From B1 sp964355075 (GTDB lineage: Bacteria > Bacteroidota > Bacteroidia > UKL13-3), in contig CAYHCF010000002.1 of the NCBI GenBank assembly GCA_964355075.1, positions 1 through 64,000 of the forward strand: DNA of 64,000 nt, in the 5' to 3' direction. Made by a program: the position numbers and the translations under genes. Position 1 is the first letter of the stretch. Each line of letters begins with the position of its first letter. Positions 18,822 through 28,686 of this stretch are shown piece after piece. The notes under the pieces were generated by a model. That model worked only from the letters and a program-made list of their open reading frames with translations, ran no database searches and had not been told where the DNA came from.

Positions 18822-20054
18822 CTATTCAAATCTAAGGGCTTCAATCGGATCCAGTTTGGAAGCTTTTATGGCTGGATAGATTCCGCTAATCAAACCCACA
18901 AGGAAACATAAAGTGATTCCACTAAAGATCCATAGCCAGGGAATAATAAATCCACTCCCAACAAAGTGAGTAACGATATTACCTATAATGATTCCTAATA
19001 TAATACCGCCCATTCCACCTATCTGACAAATCAGAATGGCTTCAAATAAAAATTGCCTTCTTATTGCTTTTTGCGTTGCTCCAATGGCTTTTCTGATGCC
19101 AATTTCCCTGGTTCTTTCAGATACAGAAACCAGCATGATATTCATCAGTCCTACGGCGGCACCCAATAAAGTAATGAATCCAATTATCGTGGCGGCGATA
19201 GTAACATAACTCAGGTTACTTATCAGTTCTTTTGCTACATTATCAGCTTTGTATATTTCAAAATTATTTTCAGCTTTTACCGGCAATTTTCTCACCCTTC
19301 TAAAAACACTTGTAGCTTCCTCCACTGCAAAATCAAGAAAGGAAACGTCATTCACGGCAACTGTAATAACACTGCTCATATTCGGCATTGAAAAAGTCTG
19401 ATACGCATTTTGAAGCGGAACAATAATCATTCTATCCCCTCCAAAACCCATACTGGCACCTTTTGATTTGAGTAAACCAATAACCCGGTATTTTGCGCCG
19501 CCAATAAAGATACTTTCTCCCACAGGCATCTTGTTTTTGAACAACTTTGTTTTTATTTCGGTACCTATTAATGCAACATTTGAAGCAGAATGAATATCCT
19601 TTTCCGAAAAATTCCTACCCAAATCAATATCATAACCTGCAACACTTAAGTAATTTTCATCTCCTCCCATTACCATAACATTTGGATCCGTTTTCTTGTT
19701 ATTATACTTTACAGTACTGGTAAAGCTTGCATTTACCGATAAAGAGGTCGTAGAGGAGAATTTGAAATCGTTTACAAATTTTTCGGCTTCCTGAAAACTT
19801 ATTGTTTTGTATTTTTTGGGGCCTTTGGATGAACCGGAAAAGTGGATATTCTGACCCCGGTTTTTGATGTTAAAGGTATTGGCCCCCATGTTAGAAAAGG
19901 TATTGTTGATTCCTGCTTTCATTCCGTCAATGGCAGTTAAAATACCGACCAGGGCCATTATTCCAATTGAAATAATCAAAGCAGTAATGCTTGCTCTTAT
20001 TTTATTACCTTTAATGGAATTTAATGCTATTTTTAAATTTTCGGTAAAAGTCAT
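18822..20054 (-). CDS. MacB/FtsX-like ABC transporter permease
   Basis: 410 residues with the MacB layout. An N-terminal transmembrane helix (ASITALIISIGIMALVGILTA) precedes a periplasmic MacB-PCD domain to about residue 280. Three C-terminal helices follow, with the family motif ERTREIGIRKAIGATQKAIRRQFLFEAI and the ending SGIYPAIKASKLDPIEALRFE. Such permeases need an ATPase and work as mechanotransmitters for efflux, lipoprotein release or cell-wall hydrolase control. No ATPase gene is adjacent, so the partner lies outside the window. It sits between an IscA-like gene and the M23 peptidase. Confidence 0.85.
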   Translation of the reverse strand: MTFTENLKIALNSIKGNKIRASITALIISIGIMALVGILTAIDGMKAGINNTFSNMGANTFNIKNRGQNIHFSGSSKGPKKYKTISFQEAEKFVNDFKFSSTTSLSVNASFTSTVKYNNKKTDPNVMVMGGDENYLSVAGYDIDLGRNFSEKDIHSASNVALIGTEIKTKLFKNKMPVGESIFIGGAKYRVIGLLKSKGASMGFGGDRMIIVPLQNAYQTFSMPNMSSVITVAVNDVSFLDFAVEEATSVFRRVRKLPVKAENNFEIYKADNVAKELISNLSYVTIAATIIGFITLLGAAVGLMNIMLVSVSERTREIGIRKAIGATQKAIRRQFLFEAILICQIGGMGGIILGIIIGNIVTHFVGSGFIIPWLWIFSGITLCFLVGLISGIYPAIKASKLDPIEALRFE

Positions 20055-20062
20055 GAATGGGT

Positions 20063-20368
20063 TTAATTGCTTTGCAATTTAGCTTTTTCAACTAATTTAA
20101 ATCCCTTTCTTCCATTTTGTTCAATAAAATCAATAAGCATACCTGCAAAAAAGAAAATCTGATCTGCATTAAAAATTATGTCTATACCATTAATTTTTAT
20201 GGCCTTGTCCTTTTCAGTTTTTGTATCAAAGCCAATTAACAAACTTTTATCCTGTGCATTTTTTTGTTTGATCCCAACTCTCAAAGCAAAACCTTCGGGT
20301 ATATTGAGCGTTTTTTTGTAGGCGATTATCGCCTCAATTGCTGAGGGAGTAAATTCAATTAGCTGCAT
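20063..20368 (-). CDS. Cysteine-less HesB/IscA-fold protein
   Basis: 101 residues matching the IscA fold in spacing and hydrophobic pattern: FTPSAIEAIIAYKK, ALRVGIK, LLIGFD, GIDIIFNADQIFFFAGMLIDF and GRKGFKLVE. It contains no cysteine. IscA-type proteins normally use three cysteines (one in the GGGCSG loop and a C-terminal CGC) to bind iron or an Fe-S cluster. Here the first loop reads KQKNAQDKS and the tail lacks the pair. It therefore cannot be a normal cluster carrier, and the role is unknown. It is 8 bases upstream of the permease gene. Confidence 0.7.
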   Translation of the reverse strand: MQLIEFTPSAIEAIIAYKKTLNIPEGFALRVGIKQKNAQDKSLLIGFDTKTEKDKAIKINGIDIIFNADQIFFFAGMLIDFIEQNGRKGFKLVEKAKLQSN

Positions 20369-20396
20369 CGTATATGTTCGTTATACCTGAAGAGAA

Positions 20397-21446
20397 CTAG
20401 ATTACCGGGGCAGGACTTTTAACCCGAATAGCTTTAGCGATTTTTTTTATGAGTTTAGGTCCACCATAAACAAAACCAGTGTACACCTGAACAAGACCTG
20501 CGCCGGCATTTATTTTATCCATTGCCGATATTTCATCATGCACCCCCCCTACTCCAATTATAGGCAATTTCCCATCTGTCTTTTGATGAATATATTGAAT
20601 CATTTCGGTAGATTTTTCTGCCAGAATTTTGCCACTCAAACCGCCTTCACCTGCACTAATAATTATTTCTTTAGCTGTTATTAAGCCCTCTCTCGATAAA
20701 GTTGAATTGGTAGCTACAATGCCATCAATTCCACTTTCCAAAACGATTTCAACCACATCATCAACTTGAGAATAAGTAAGGTCCGGTGCAATTTTAAGCA
20801 AAATGGGTTTATTGGGTTTATTCTTTTTTATCCATAAATTTCTTTGAAAAACGAGTTGGTTCAGAATTTCCAATAAAGGCTTTTTATCCTGTAATTCTCT
20901 TAGATTTGGTGTATTTGGCGAACTCACGTTTACAACAAAATAATCCACTACTTCATATAATTTATCGAAACAAATGGAATAATCCTCAACTGCTTTTTCG
21001 TTTGGTGTTGATTTATTTTTACCAATATTGCCACCAACAATCAATCCTTTTGGTCTGATTCTCAATCTTTCAGCAATTACATTTACTCCTTCATTGTTAA
21101 AACCCAATCTGTTAATAAGGCACTCATCCGGTTTCAATCTGAACAACCTAGGTTTATCATTGCCGTATTGAGGCTTTGGGGTAACTGTTCCAATTTCGAT
21201 AAACCCAAAACCTAAAGCCTCGATCTCATTCAGATATTCCGCATTTTTATCCATTCCAGCGGCCAGGCCAACCCGGTTATGAAATTTTAATCCTAAAAAA
21301 TCATAGCTATTTTCTACCCTAAAGGTCTGAATACACAGTACCTTAATAAATGGAATTTTCAATAAAACCTTAAGTGCTTTAAATGTAAATTGATGTGCCG
21401 TTTCTGCAGGTAACAGAAACAATAAACTTCTGATTATTTTATACAA
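20397..21446 (-). CDS. pyrD: Dihydroorotate dehydrogenase (quinone), class 2
   Basis: 349 residues. The N-terminal amphipathic membrane extension (residues 1-35) is typical of class 2 enzymes. FMN/substrate motifs follow: GFIEIGTVTPKPQYGN, NRLGFNNEGV, VNVSSPNTPNLRELQ (with the class 2 catalytic serine), KIAPDLTYSQ and IIGVGGVHDEISAMDKINAGAGLVQVYTGFVYGGP. It oxidises dihydroorotate to orotate with quinone in pyrimidine synthesis. The only start fitting the family N-terminus is a TTG at 21446. It is the first gene of the minus-strand run and is divergent from sdhC. Confidence 0.92.
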   Translation of the reverse strand: MYKIIRSLLFLLPAETAHQFTFKALKVLLKIPFIKVLCIQTFRVENSYDFLGLKFHNRVGLAAGMDKNAEYLNEIEALGFGFIEIGTVTPKPQYGNDKPRLFRLKPDECLINRLGFNNEGVNVIAERLRIRPKGLIVGGNIGKNKSTPNEKAVEDYSICFDKLYEVVDYFVVNVSSPNTPNLRELQDKKPLLEILNQLVFQRNLWIKKNKPNKPILLKIAPDLTYSQVDDVVEIVLESGIDGIVATNSTLSREGLITAKEIIISAGEGGLSGKILAEKSTEMIQYIHQKTDGKLPIIGVGGVHDEISAMDKINAGAGLVQVYTGFVYGGPKLIKKIAKAIRVKSPAPVI

Positions 21447-21654
21447 AATATTTTTTATTTAATTTTTTCAAATTTACAATCCTAATCTTTCTTTTTTACA
21501 CTTTTCGTAAAATTGGGTATCCTCCTGTTTTCCATTGCTTAACGACTCTATTTAGAATAAGTCCAAATTCACAATTTATTCAAAAATATGAGTATTATCA
21601 GCCTATTAATGGACTATATCTATAATTTCGCACACAAATTTAAAAATAACACTA

Positions 21655-22326
21655 ATGAACTGGGTAACTAAAATGTTTTCTTCCTCCTTAGGCCAAAAAT
21701 TTATCATGGCCATCACAGGATTATTTCTTATTACTTTCTTGGTTGTTCACTGCTTTTTAAATGCACTCATCTTTTTCAATGACGGAGGAATCATATTTGA
21801 TAAAGGTGCTGAATTTATGTCAACCAACGTGCTTATCAGAATTGTGGAAGTTGTATTATTTGCAGGATTAATCCTTCACATTATCAGAGCCTATATTTTA
21901 TTGCGAAAAAACAATAATTCTCGTCCGATAAAATATCAGATGCATGATGGTAAAGCAAATAGTAAGTGGTACTCCCGCTCGATGGGATTGTTAGGAACGC
22001 TTTTGTTAATGTTCCTGATTATTCATTTAAAACATTTTTGGATAGTAAGCCGGTTTACGGATGAAATTAGCAGTGGAAAACAAACAATGTTTAATGAAAT
22101 GAAGGAGGTTTTTGAAAATCCGATTGTTATTATTGTGTACATTCTTGCTATGTTTTCATTAGCCTATCATTTAATGCATGGATTTCAATCTGCCTTTCAA
22201 ACATTAGGAATTAACCATAAAAAATATACTCCATTTATTAAAAGTTGTGGACTCGTATTTTCAATCCTTATTCCTCTCATTTTTGCATTGATGCCTCTTG
22301 CAATGCATTTCAACTTTATAAAATAA
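21655..22326 (+). CDS. sdhC: Succinate dehydrogenase/fumarate reductase cytochrome b subunit
   Basis: 223 residues with five transmembrane helices (for example FIMAITGLFLITFLVVHCFLNAL and IVEVVLFAGLILHIIRAYILL). Histidines suited to two b hemes occur in VVHCF, LILHI, IIHLKHF and AYHLMHG. This is the single-subunit anchor found in Bacteroidota SdhCAB complexes. It anchors SdhAB and exchanges electrons with quinone. The order C-A-B and the close spacing show one operon. Confidence 0.9.
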   Translation: MNWVTKMFSSSLGQKFIMAITGLFLITFLVVHCFLNALIFFNDGGIIFDKGAEFMSTNVLIRIVEVVLFAGLILHIIRAYILLRKNNNSRPIKYQMHDGKANSKWYSRSMGLLGTLLLMFLIIHLKHFWIVSRFTDEISSGKQTMFNEMKEVFENPIVIIVYILAMFSLAYHLMHGFQSAFQTLGINHKKYTPFIKSCGLVFSILIPLIFALMPLAMHFNFIK

Positions 22327-22346
22327 TAATTTTAACAAACAGCAAT

Positions 22347-24347
22347 ATGTCAAAATTAGATGCAAAAATTCCGGAAGGACAATTAGAGACCAAATGGACG
22401 AAATATAAATCGTCAGTACCTCTCGTAAATCCTTCTAACAAAAGAAATTTAGAAATTGTAATCGTAGGCTCAGGACTTGCAGGCGCATCGGCCGCTGCTG
22501 CTTTAGCTGAATTAGGTTATAAAGTTAAAGTTTTCTGCTTTCAGGATTCGGCCAGAAGGGCGCATAGTATTGCTGCTCAGGGTGGAATTAATGCCGCAAA
22601 AAATTACCAGAATGACGGGGATTCGGTTTACCGTTTATTTTATGATACCATTAAAGGTGGCGATTACCGGGCACGTGAAGGAAACGTTCACCGATTGGCA
22701 GAAGTTAGTAACAATATCATTGACCAATGTGTTGCTTCAGGTGTTCCTTTTGCCCGCGAATATGGAGGCTTATTGAGCAACCGCTCGTTTGGCGGTACCC
22801 AGGTTCAGCGTACCTTTTATGCCGCCGGTCAAACGGGTCAGCAATTATTATTAGGTGCATACAGCGGATTGCAACGTCAGGTGGGAATGGGAAATGTGAA
22901 AATGTATGCCCGTCACGAAATGCTTGAAGTTGTAAATATTGATGGGGTTTGCCGTGGTATTATTGCCCGCGATCTTACCACAGGAAAATTGGAGCGCCAT
23001 TTCGGACATGCGGTCTTATTATGTACCGGTGGTTATGGCAATGTATTTTACCTTTCTACCAATGCAATGGGTTGTAATGCAACCGCCATCTGGAAAGCCC
23101 ATAAAAAAGGGGCATTTTTTGGCAACCCCAGCTTTACACAAATACACCCAACCTGTATCCCGGTCTCAGGCGATCATCAATCAAAATTAACGTTGATGAG
23201 TGAATCTCTGAGAAATGATGGCAGGATTTGGGTTCCAAAAAATCAGGAAGATGCAAAAGCAATTCGGGAAAACAAAATATCCCCAAACCAGATTAAAGAA
23301 GAGGACAGAGATTATTTCTTAGAAAGACGATATCCAGCTTTTGGGAATTTGGTGCCACGTGATGTAGCCAGCCGTGCCTCAAAAGAGCGTTGTGATGCTG
23401 GTCATGGTGTGAACAAAACCGGAGAAGCCGTTTACCTTGATTTCAATTTCAATACGAAACGATACGGTACCATTGAGGCTACAAAAAAGGGGATTCATAA
23501 TCCAAGCGAAGCTCAGGTAGTTGAATTAGGCAGGGCAGTGATTAAAGAAAAATATGGCAACTTATTTGACATGTACCAGCAGATTACCGGAGTTAATGCC
23601 TATGAGCAACCTATGATGATTTATCCTGCGGTTCATTATACCATGGGTGGTTTGTGGGTTGATTATAACTTAATGACTACGGTACCGGGATTGTATTCTT
23701 TGGGAGAAGCCAATTTCTCCGACCATGGTGCCAATCGTCTGGGAGCATCCGCCCTAATGCAAGGTTTAGCGGATGGCTATTTTGTGATTCCTTATACCAT
23801 TGGCGCTTATTTATATAAAGAGATCAGTACCAAGGCTATTTCAACTGATCACCAAGCATTTGTTGAAGCAGAAAACAGTGTTAGAGCCACTATTGATAAA
23901 TTCTTTGCCATTAAAGGAAGCAAATCAGTTGATTATTTCCATAAAAAACTCGGTTTGATCATGTGGAACCAATGCGGTATGGCTAGAAATGCAGAAAACC
24001 TGAAAAAAGCAATTGTAGAGATACAGGAATTACGTAAACAATTCTGGGCTGATGTAAAAGTTACCGGAAATGCAGATGAACTGAATCCGGAACTTGAAAA
24101 GGCCGGAAGAGTTGCCGATTTCTTTGAATTAGGAGAATTGATGTGCATGGATGCTTTGAACCGCGAGGAAAGCTGTGGTGGGCACTTCCGCGAAGAACAC
24201 CAAACTGAAGAAGGGGAAGCCATGCGAAACGATGAAAACTTTAAGTTTGTTGCAGCATGGGAGCATATTTCAAACAATACTTGGGAAATGCATAAAGAAG
24301 AATTGATTTACGAAAATATTAAAATAGCCCAAAGGAGCTATAAATAG
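22347..24347 (+). CDS. sdhA: Succinate dehydrogenase/fumarate reductase flavoprotein subunit
   Basis: About 666 residues from the ATG at 22347. The frame is open back to 22245 inside sdhC, but the N-terminus MSKLDAKIPEG fits the Bacteroidota family. It has the FAD-binding IVIVGSGLAGASAAAALAEL, the AHSIAAQGGINAA region with the flavin-linking histidine, the substrate motif FTQIHPTCIPV, and HYTMGGLWVDY near the active site. It oxidises succinate or, in reverse, reduces fumarate. Twenty bases separate it from sdhC and 67 from sdhB. Confidence 0.95.
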   Translation: MSKLDAKIPEGQLETKWTKYKSSVPLVNPSNKRNLEIVIVGSGLAGASAAAALAELGYKVKVFCFQDSARRAHSIAAQGGINAAKNYQNDGDSVYRLFYDTIKGGDYRAREGNVHRLAEVSNNIIDQCVASGVPFAREYGGLLSNRSFGGTQVQRTFYAAGQTGQQLLLGAYSGLQRQVGMGNVKMYARHEMLEVVNIDGVCRGIIARDLTTGKLERHFGHAVLLCTGGYGNVFYLSTNAMGCNATAIWKAHKKGAFFGNPSFTQIHPTCIPVSGDHQSKLTLMSESLRNDGRIWVPKNQEDAKAIRENKISPNQIKEEDRDYFLERRYPAFGNLVPRDVASRASKERCDAGHGVNKTGEAVYLDFNFNTKRYGTIEATKKGIHNPSEAQVVELGRAVIKEKYGNLFDMYQQITGVNAYEQPMMIYPAVHYTMGGLWVDYNLMTTVPGLYSLGEANFSDHGANRLGASALMQGLADGYFVIPYTIGAYLYKEISTKAISTDHQAFVEAENSVRATIDKFFAIKGSKSVDYFHKKLGLIMWNQCGMARNAENLKKAIVEIQELRKQFWADVKVTGNADELNPELEKAGRVADFFELGELMCMDALNREESCGGHFREEHQTEEGEAMRNDENFKFVAAWEHISNNTWEMHKEELIYENIKIAQRSYK

Positions 24348-24414
24348 GAATTCGGTAAAGGAATGAAATCAGACCTAAAAAAATCCTAAAACCTAAGCAT
24401 AAAAATTAAGCAAA

Positions 24415-25176
24415 ATGGAAAAAAGTTTAAATCTGAAATTGAAAATCTGGCGCCAGAAAAATGCCAAAGATAAAGGTAATTTCGAGGAGTATAAATTAAG
24501 TAACATCTCCACGGATATGTCGTTTCTGGAAATGTTCGATGTTTTGAATGAAAAACTGGTTAACGAGGATAAAGATCCAATTGCGTTTGACCATGATTGC
24601 CGCGAAGGTATTTGTGGAGCCTGTAGTATGTTTATCAATGGTCGTCCACACGGACCCAAACAGGCTATTACTACCTGCCAGTTACATATGCGTAGTTTCA
24701 ATGACGGCGATACCATTGTTGTTGAACCATGGAGAGCATCCCCATTTCCTGTAATAAAAGACCTTATTGTTGATCGCTCGGCTTTCGACAGGATAATGAC
24801 CGCCGGTGGTTTTGTCTCCATTAACACAGGTAGTGCTCAGGATGCCAATTCAATCCTTATTTCAAAAGAATCCGCAGATGAATCGCTGGCTGCGGCTGCA
24901 TGCATTGGTTGTGGAGCCTGCGTTGCAACCTGTAAAAATGCTTCTGCCATGTTATTTGTTGCCGCTAAAGTTTCTCAATTTGCCGTATTACCGCAAGGAC
25001 AGCCTGAACGTAAACAAAGGGTATTAGACATGGTTGCACAAATGGATGCTGAAGGATTCGGAGCTTGCACAAATACGGGAGCCTGCAGTGCTGAGTGTCC
25101 TAAAGAGGTTTCCTTAAAGCATATTGCCCGAATGAATTGTGATTATATGATTGCCGGACTTACCTCAAACACCTAG
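24415..25176 (+). CDS. sdhB: Succinate dehydrogenase/fumarate reductase iron-sulfur subunit
   Basis: 253 residues. The N-terminal [2Fe-2S] domain contains CREGICGACSMFING plus a later TCQLH cysteine. The C-terminal ferredoxin-like domain has CIGCGACVATCKNASAM and CTNTGACSAECPKEV for the remaining clusters. It carries electrons between SdhA flavin and the SdhC hemes. It is the last gene of sdhCAB, followed by a terminator. Confidence 0.95.
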   Translation: MEKSLNLKLKIWRQKNAKDKGNFEEYKLSNISTDMSFLEMFDVLNEKLVNEDKDPIAFDHDCREGICGACSMFINGRPHGPKQAITTCQLHMRSFNDGDTIVVEPWRASPFPVIKDLIVDRSAFDRIMTAGGFVSINTGSAQDANSILISKESADESLAAAACIGCGACVATCKNASAMLFVAAKVSQFAVLPQGQPERKQRVLDMVAQMDAEGFGACTNTGACSAECPKEVSLKHIARMNCDYMIAGLTSNT

Positions 25177-25194
25177 TTGATTTTTGTTATATGA

Positions 25195-25231
25195 AAAACC
25201 CGCTGCCAAATCTGACAGCGGTTTTTTTTTA
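25195..25231 (+). terminator. Terminator of sdhCAB
   Basis: CCGCTG and CAGCGG form a hairpin with a 10-base loop (about 25200-25221), followed by a run of T, just downstream of the sdhB stop. Confidence 0.85.
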
Positions 25232-25378
25232 TAATAATCCTGGATTATTGGTAAACGAAGGTATGAATAGGATGGGAAAAAGAATGCAAGTTTTTGGTAA
25301 GGAAACGGACTTATACTATTATTTTTTCACAAATGCAACAAATACCTCTAAATTAGCGACTTCAAATAAAGTCGAAAT

Positions 25379-28057
25379 TTGAAAAGGTCTTACTTCAAAA
25401 ACATTTTATATCTTCTAACAATATTTATTGTTAATCCTCTTTTTGCAACCCATTATCGTGCAGGAGAAATTACTTATAAACAAATAACGCTTTTAACCTA
25501 CGAAATAACTGCTATTACTTATACTGACCCGACCAACAAAAGTGCTGACAGGCCTGAAATGGAGATTTTGTTTGGCGACGGAAAATCTGAAATTGTTAAA
25601 AGATCAAATGGAAATGGCGAAATGGTAAATTCTAAACCGGCGTCAAATTTGATCCAAAAAAATATTTACATTACTACCCATACGTATCCTGGACCTTATG
25701 GTTACATAATTAGTCTTACGGATCAAAACAGGATTAAGGGAATCATAAATATTAACGGAGGGGAGTCTGTGAACATTCCGTTTTATGTTGAATCTTTTTT
25801 GCAAATTACAGCAGGTATCGGCTTTAATCAATCACCGGTGTTAAAATTACCACCGATTGATGTCGGATGTATTTTTCGAACTTTTAAACATAATCCAGCT
25901 GCTTATGACCCTGATGGTGATAGTTTGGCGTTTACCCTTATTTCACCAAAATCAGGTGTAGGAGTGGATGTTCCAGGATTCGTAATTCCAGCTTTTACCG
26001 ATTCCTTTTCACTTGCTGTTAATGATGGTCAGGTAACCTGGACAAATCCAAAGATTAAGGGACCCTATAATCTTGCAATAAAAATAAGCGAATTCAGAAA
26101 GGGAATATTAATTGGTTACGTGGTTCGTGACATGCAGGTTTTTATTGATCAATGCTTTAATAAACCTCCGCTAATAAATAAAGTTGCAGACACTTGTATC
26201 GCAGCCAATCAACTTCTAAAATACACCTTATTTGCAAAAGATTCCGATGTAGGTCAAATCATAACAATCAATAAATACGGGGGTCCGTTTGATTACCCGA
26301 TTAGTCCGGCAACCATTACTCCAGACCCTGCAATAGGTCCTTATACCGGTGTTTCAACTTTGTTTAGATGGGAGCCCAGCTGTAATGCAATCAGGTACGA
26401 AAAGCATCAGGCAATATTCAGAGCTACTGATGATGATCCAACAAATCCAATGAGTGATATCATGTTTTGGAACATAAAAGTAGTGGGTCCTGCTCCAAAA
26501 AATGTGCAAATAAAATTGGAAAGTAATGGTTTTAAACTTTCCTGGAACCGTGATTCCTGTAACCTCGCCTTTGGATATAAAATATATAGAAAAATTGATT
26601 CAAGCTATTGGAAACATGGTCCGTGCGAAACCGGTGTTCCTTCCAATATTAGATATGTTTTATTTGATACAACCCAAGGTGTAAATAATAACAGTTATTT
26701 TGACAATGAAAACGGAAGAGGCATTTCGCCCTTAATCCGATATTGTTATTTAATTACGAGTTGGTACCCGTCACGAACCGAAAACGGGACCATTATTCAG
26801 GGAGAGTCAGTTGAAAGTTATGCAAGTGAGGAGGTTTGCAATATTATTTTACGAACCAAACCCATAATAACCAATGTTAGTGTAGAAAAAACTTCAGTAG
26901 ATAAAGGCAAAATTTTTGTAAAATGGATAAGGCCAAATTTATTAGATAGCAATCAGTTTCCGGCGCCTTACCAGGTTCAATTGCAACGGTCTTTATTTTT
27001 AGGTTCAAAATATGCGGATGTGGGTATTCCTTTTAATTACGCCACTTTCAGCGATATTAAAGATGAGCAGGTTATTGACAGTAATTTAAACACTTTAGAT
27101 AATCAGTACTATTATAAGGTTATTTTTTCGGCTACTAAACCAAACTTAATCCCTGTTGAAGAAAGTATTGCTGCAAGTAGCGTAAGGTTGAGCATTTTAA
27201 GCAATAACAGATCGCTTTTGTTAAAATGGAAAGTTAGTGTCCCCTGGCAAAACTACCTTACTACCATCTATAAGAAAAATGCCTTGAACACCTATGATTC
27301 TATTGGCAATTCAACAACAAATCAATTCTGGGATACGGGTTTATACAATGGTTTCAATTATTGCTATTACCTGAAAACCACAGGAAATTATAATCTTAAT
27401 TATTACCCGAATATTTTGTATAATAATTCTCAGGAAGCTTGTGCTGCGCCAAAAGATACAATCAGGCCCTGCACTCCTTTATTGAATATCGAAACCCCTT
27501 GTAATTCATTCAATATTTTTAAAATTACCCTAAATTGGGTTTACCCCGACAGTTGCGAAAAAGATGTGACCCGGTTTAAGATATACTGGAGAAAAAATAT
27601 GAAAGAAAAATGGAGTCTGATTGATTCGGTTCCGTGGGGTGTCAACACTTATTCAGATGTAAGAGAATCTTTAAAATTTTCTATCGCAGGGTGTTATTCA
27701 GTGATTGCGGTAGATTCATTTGACAACCCAAGTTATTTCGCGAATTCAAAATGCATTGATAATTGTCCTTATTATGTGATTCCTAATATTTTTACTCCAA
27801 ATAATGATATGCATAATGACCTGTTGAATCCCTTTCCTTACCGGTTTATTGATAAAATTGACATCAATATTTATAACAGGTGGGGTTTGATTGTTTTTCA
27901 AACGAATGATATTGATATCAATTGGAATGGAAAGGATCAAAAAACCGGTATTGAATGCACAGAAGGCGTTTATTATTATATATGCGACGTATATGAAAGT
28001 TATTTGGATGGATCAAAAAAAAGAACGCTCAGGGGTTCATTACAATTAATTAGATAA
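25379..28057 (+). CDS. Large secreted protein with gliding-motility-associated C-terminal (T9SS) domain
   Basis: 892 residues from a TTG start (25379). The signal peptide (ILYLLTIFIVNPLFA) is followed by ATHYRAGEITYKQ, an N-terminus recurrent in this cargo family. Beta-sandwich regions fill the middle, some fibronectin III-like (FKLSWNRDSCNLAFGYKIYRK). The C-terminal sorting domain includes VIPNIFTPNNDMHNDLL, IYNRWGLIVFQTND, WNGKD and GVYYYICDV (about residues 800-892). This is the type B T9SS signal. The protein is probably exported by the gldKLMN system and displayed on the surface. The specific ligand is unknown. Three bases separate it from ribE. Confidence 0.8.
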   Translation: MKRSYFKNILYLLTIFIVNPLFATHYRAGEITYKQITLLTYEITAITYTDPTNKSADRPEMEILFGDGKSEIVKRSNGNGEMVNSKPASNLIQKNIYITTHTYPGPYGYIISLTDQNRIKGIININGGESVNIPFYVESFLQITAGIGFNQSPVLKLPPIDVGCIFRTFKHNPAAYDPDGDSLAFTLISPKSGVGVDVPGFVIPAFTDSFSLAVNDGQVTWTNPKIKGPYNLAIKISEFRKGILIGYVVRDMQVFIDQCFNKPPLINKVADTCIAANQLLKYTLFAKDSDVGQIITINKYGGPFDYPISPATITPDPAIGPYTGVSTLFRWEPSCNAIRYEKHQAIFRATDDDPTNPMSDIMFWNIKVVGPAPKNVQIKLESNGFKLSWNRDSCNLAFGYKIYRKIDSSYWKHGPCETGVPSNIRYVLFDTTQGVNNNSYFDNENGRGISPLIRYCYLITSWYPSRTENGTIIQGESVESYASEEVCNIILRTKPIITNVSVEKTSVDKGKIFVKWIRPNLLDSNQFPAPYQVQLQRSLFLGSKYADVGIPFNYATFSDIKDEQVIDSNLNTLDNQYYYKVIFSATKPNLIPVEESIAASSVRLSILSNNRSLLLKWKVSVPWQNYLTTIYKKNALNTYDSIGNSTTNQFWDTGLYNGFNYCYYLKTTGNYNLNYYPNILYNNSQEACAAPKDTIRPCTPLLNIETPCNSFNIFKITLNWVYPDSCEKDVTRFKIYWRKNMKEKWSLIDSVPWGVNTYSDVRESLKFSIAGCYSVIAVDSFDNPSYFANSKCIDNCPYYVIPNIFTPNNDMHNDLLNPFPYRFIDKIDINIYNRWGLIVFQTNDIDINWNGKDQKTGIECTEGVYYYICDVYESYLDGSKKRTLRGSLQLIR

Positions 28058-28060
28058 TGC

Positions 28061-28654
28061 ATGTTTACAGGAATAATTGAAACTTTAGGATGGGTTAAGG
28101 AAATCGAAAAAGAGTTAGGAAATCTAAATATTTGGGTTGAATCCCCCGTTAGTAAAGAGCTAAAAATTGATCAAAGTATGGCACATAATGGCGTGTGCTT
28201 AACCGTGGTTTCGCTTGGCAATAATTGTCATAAGGTAACTGCCGTTGAAGAAACGATCTCCAAAACAAATTTAGGTTTGCTTAAACCGGGTTCATTGCTA
28301 AATCTGGAACGGTGCATGCTAGCAAATGGAAGATTTGACGGACATATTGTGCAGGGCCATGTGGATGATGTTGCCACTTGCATAAAAGTTGAGGAAAAAT
28401 CGGGTAGCTGGCTGTTTTATTTCAGGCTGAACCAAACAAACCAGAAGAATCTGATTGTAAATAAAGGAAGTATTTGCATTAATGGCGTAAGTTTAACTGT
28501 GGTAGAAATTACAGATATGGAATTCTACGTGACCATCATACCTTATACTTTTGAACATACTCAATTTAAGGAATTAAAAGAAGGAGACAAAGTGAATATT
28601 GAATTTGACATTTTGGGTAAATATGTTCTGAACCAAATAGCATCCCGGCTATAA
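28061..28654 (+). CDS. ribE: Riboflavin synthase alpha chain
   Basis: 197 residues, the normal length, with two lumazine-binding repeats: MFTGIIETLGWV, AHNGVCLTVV and GRFDGHIVQGHVDDVA in the first, and GSICINGVSLTVVEI and FDILGKYV in the second. It dismutates two 6,7-dimethyl-8-ribityllumazine molecules to riboflavin. It starts just downstream of a surface protein gene and is convergent with cvfB. Confidence 0.93.
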   Translation: MFTGIIETLGWVKEIEKELGNLNIWVESPVSKELKIDQSMAHNGVCLTVVSLGNNCHKVTAVEETISKTNLGLLKPGSLLNLERCMLANGRFDGHIVQGHVDDVATCIKVEEKSGSWLFYFRLNQTNQKNLIVNKGSICINGVSLTVVEITDMEFYVTIIPYTFEHTQFKELKEGDKVNIEFDILGKYVLNQIASRL

Positions 28655-28686
28655 AAACGGCAGGTTTTGATCAAATCAGCAGCGGT

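Noticed and set aside
21601..21640. sdhC promoter
   Set aside because: TAATTTCG is one base off the -7 consensus and no TTG lies at the right distance upstream.
25191..25382. 63-codon open frame after sdhB
   Set aside because: It begins inside the sdhB terminator hairpin, resembles no family, and overlaps the start of the next gene.
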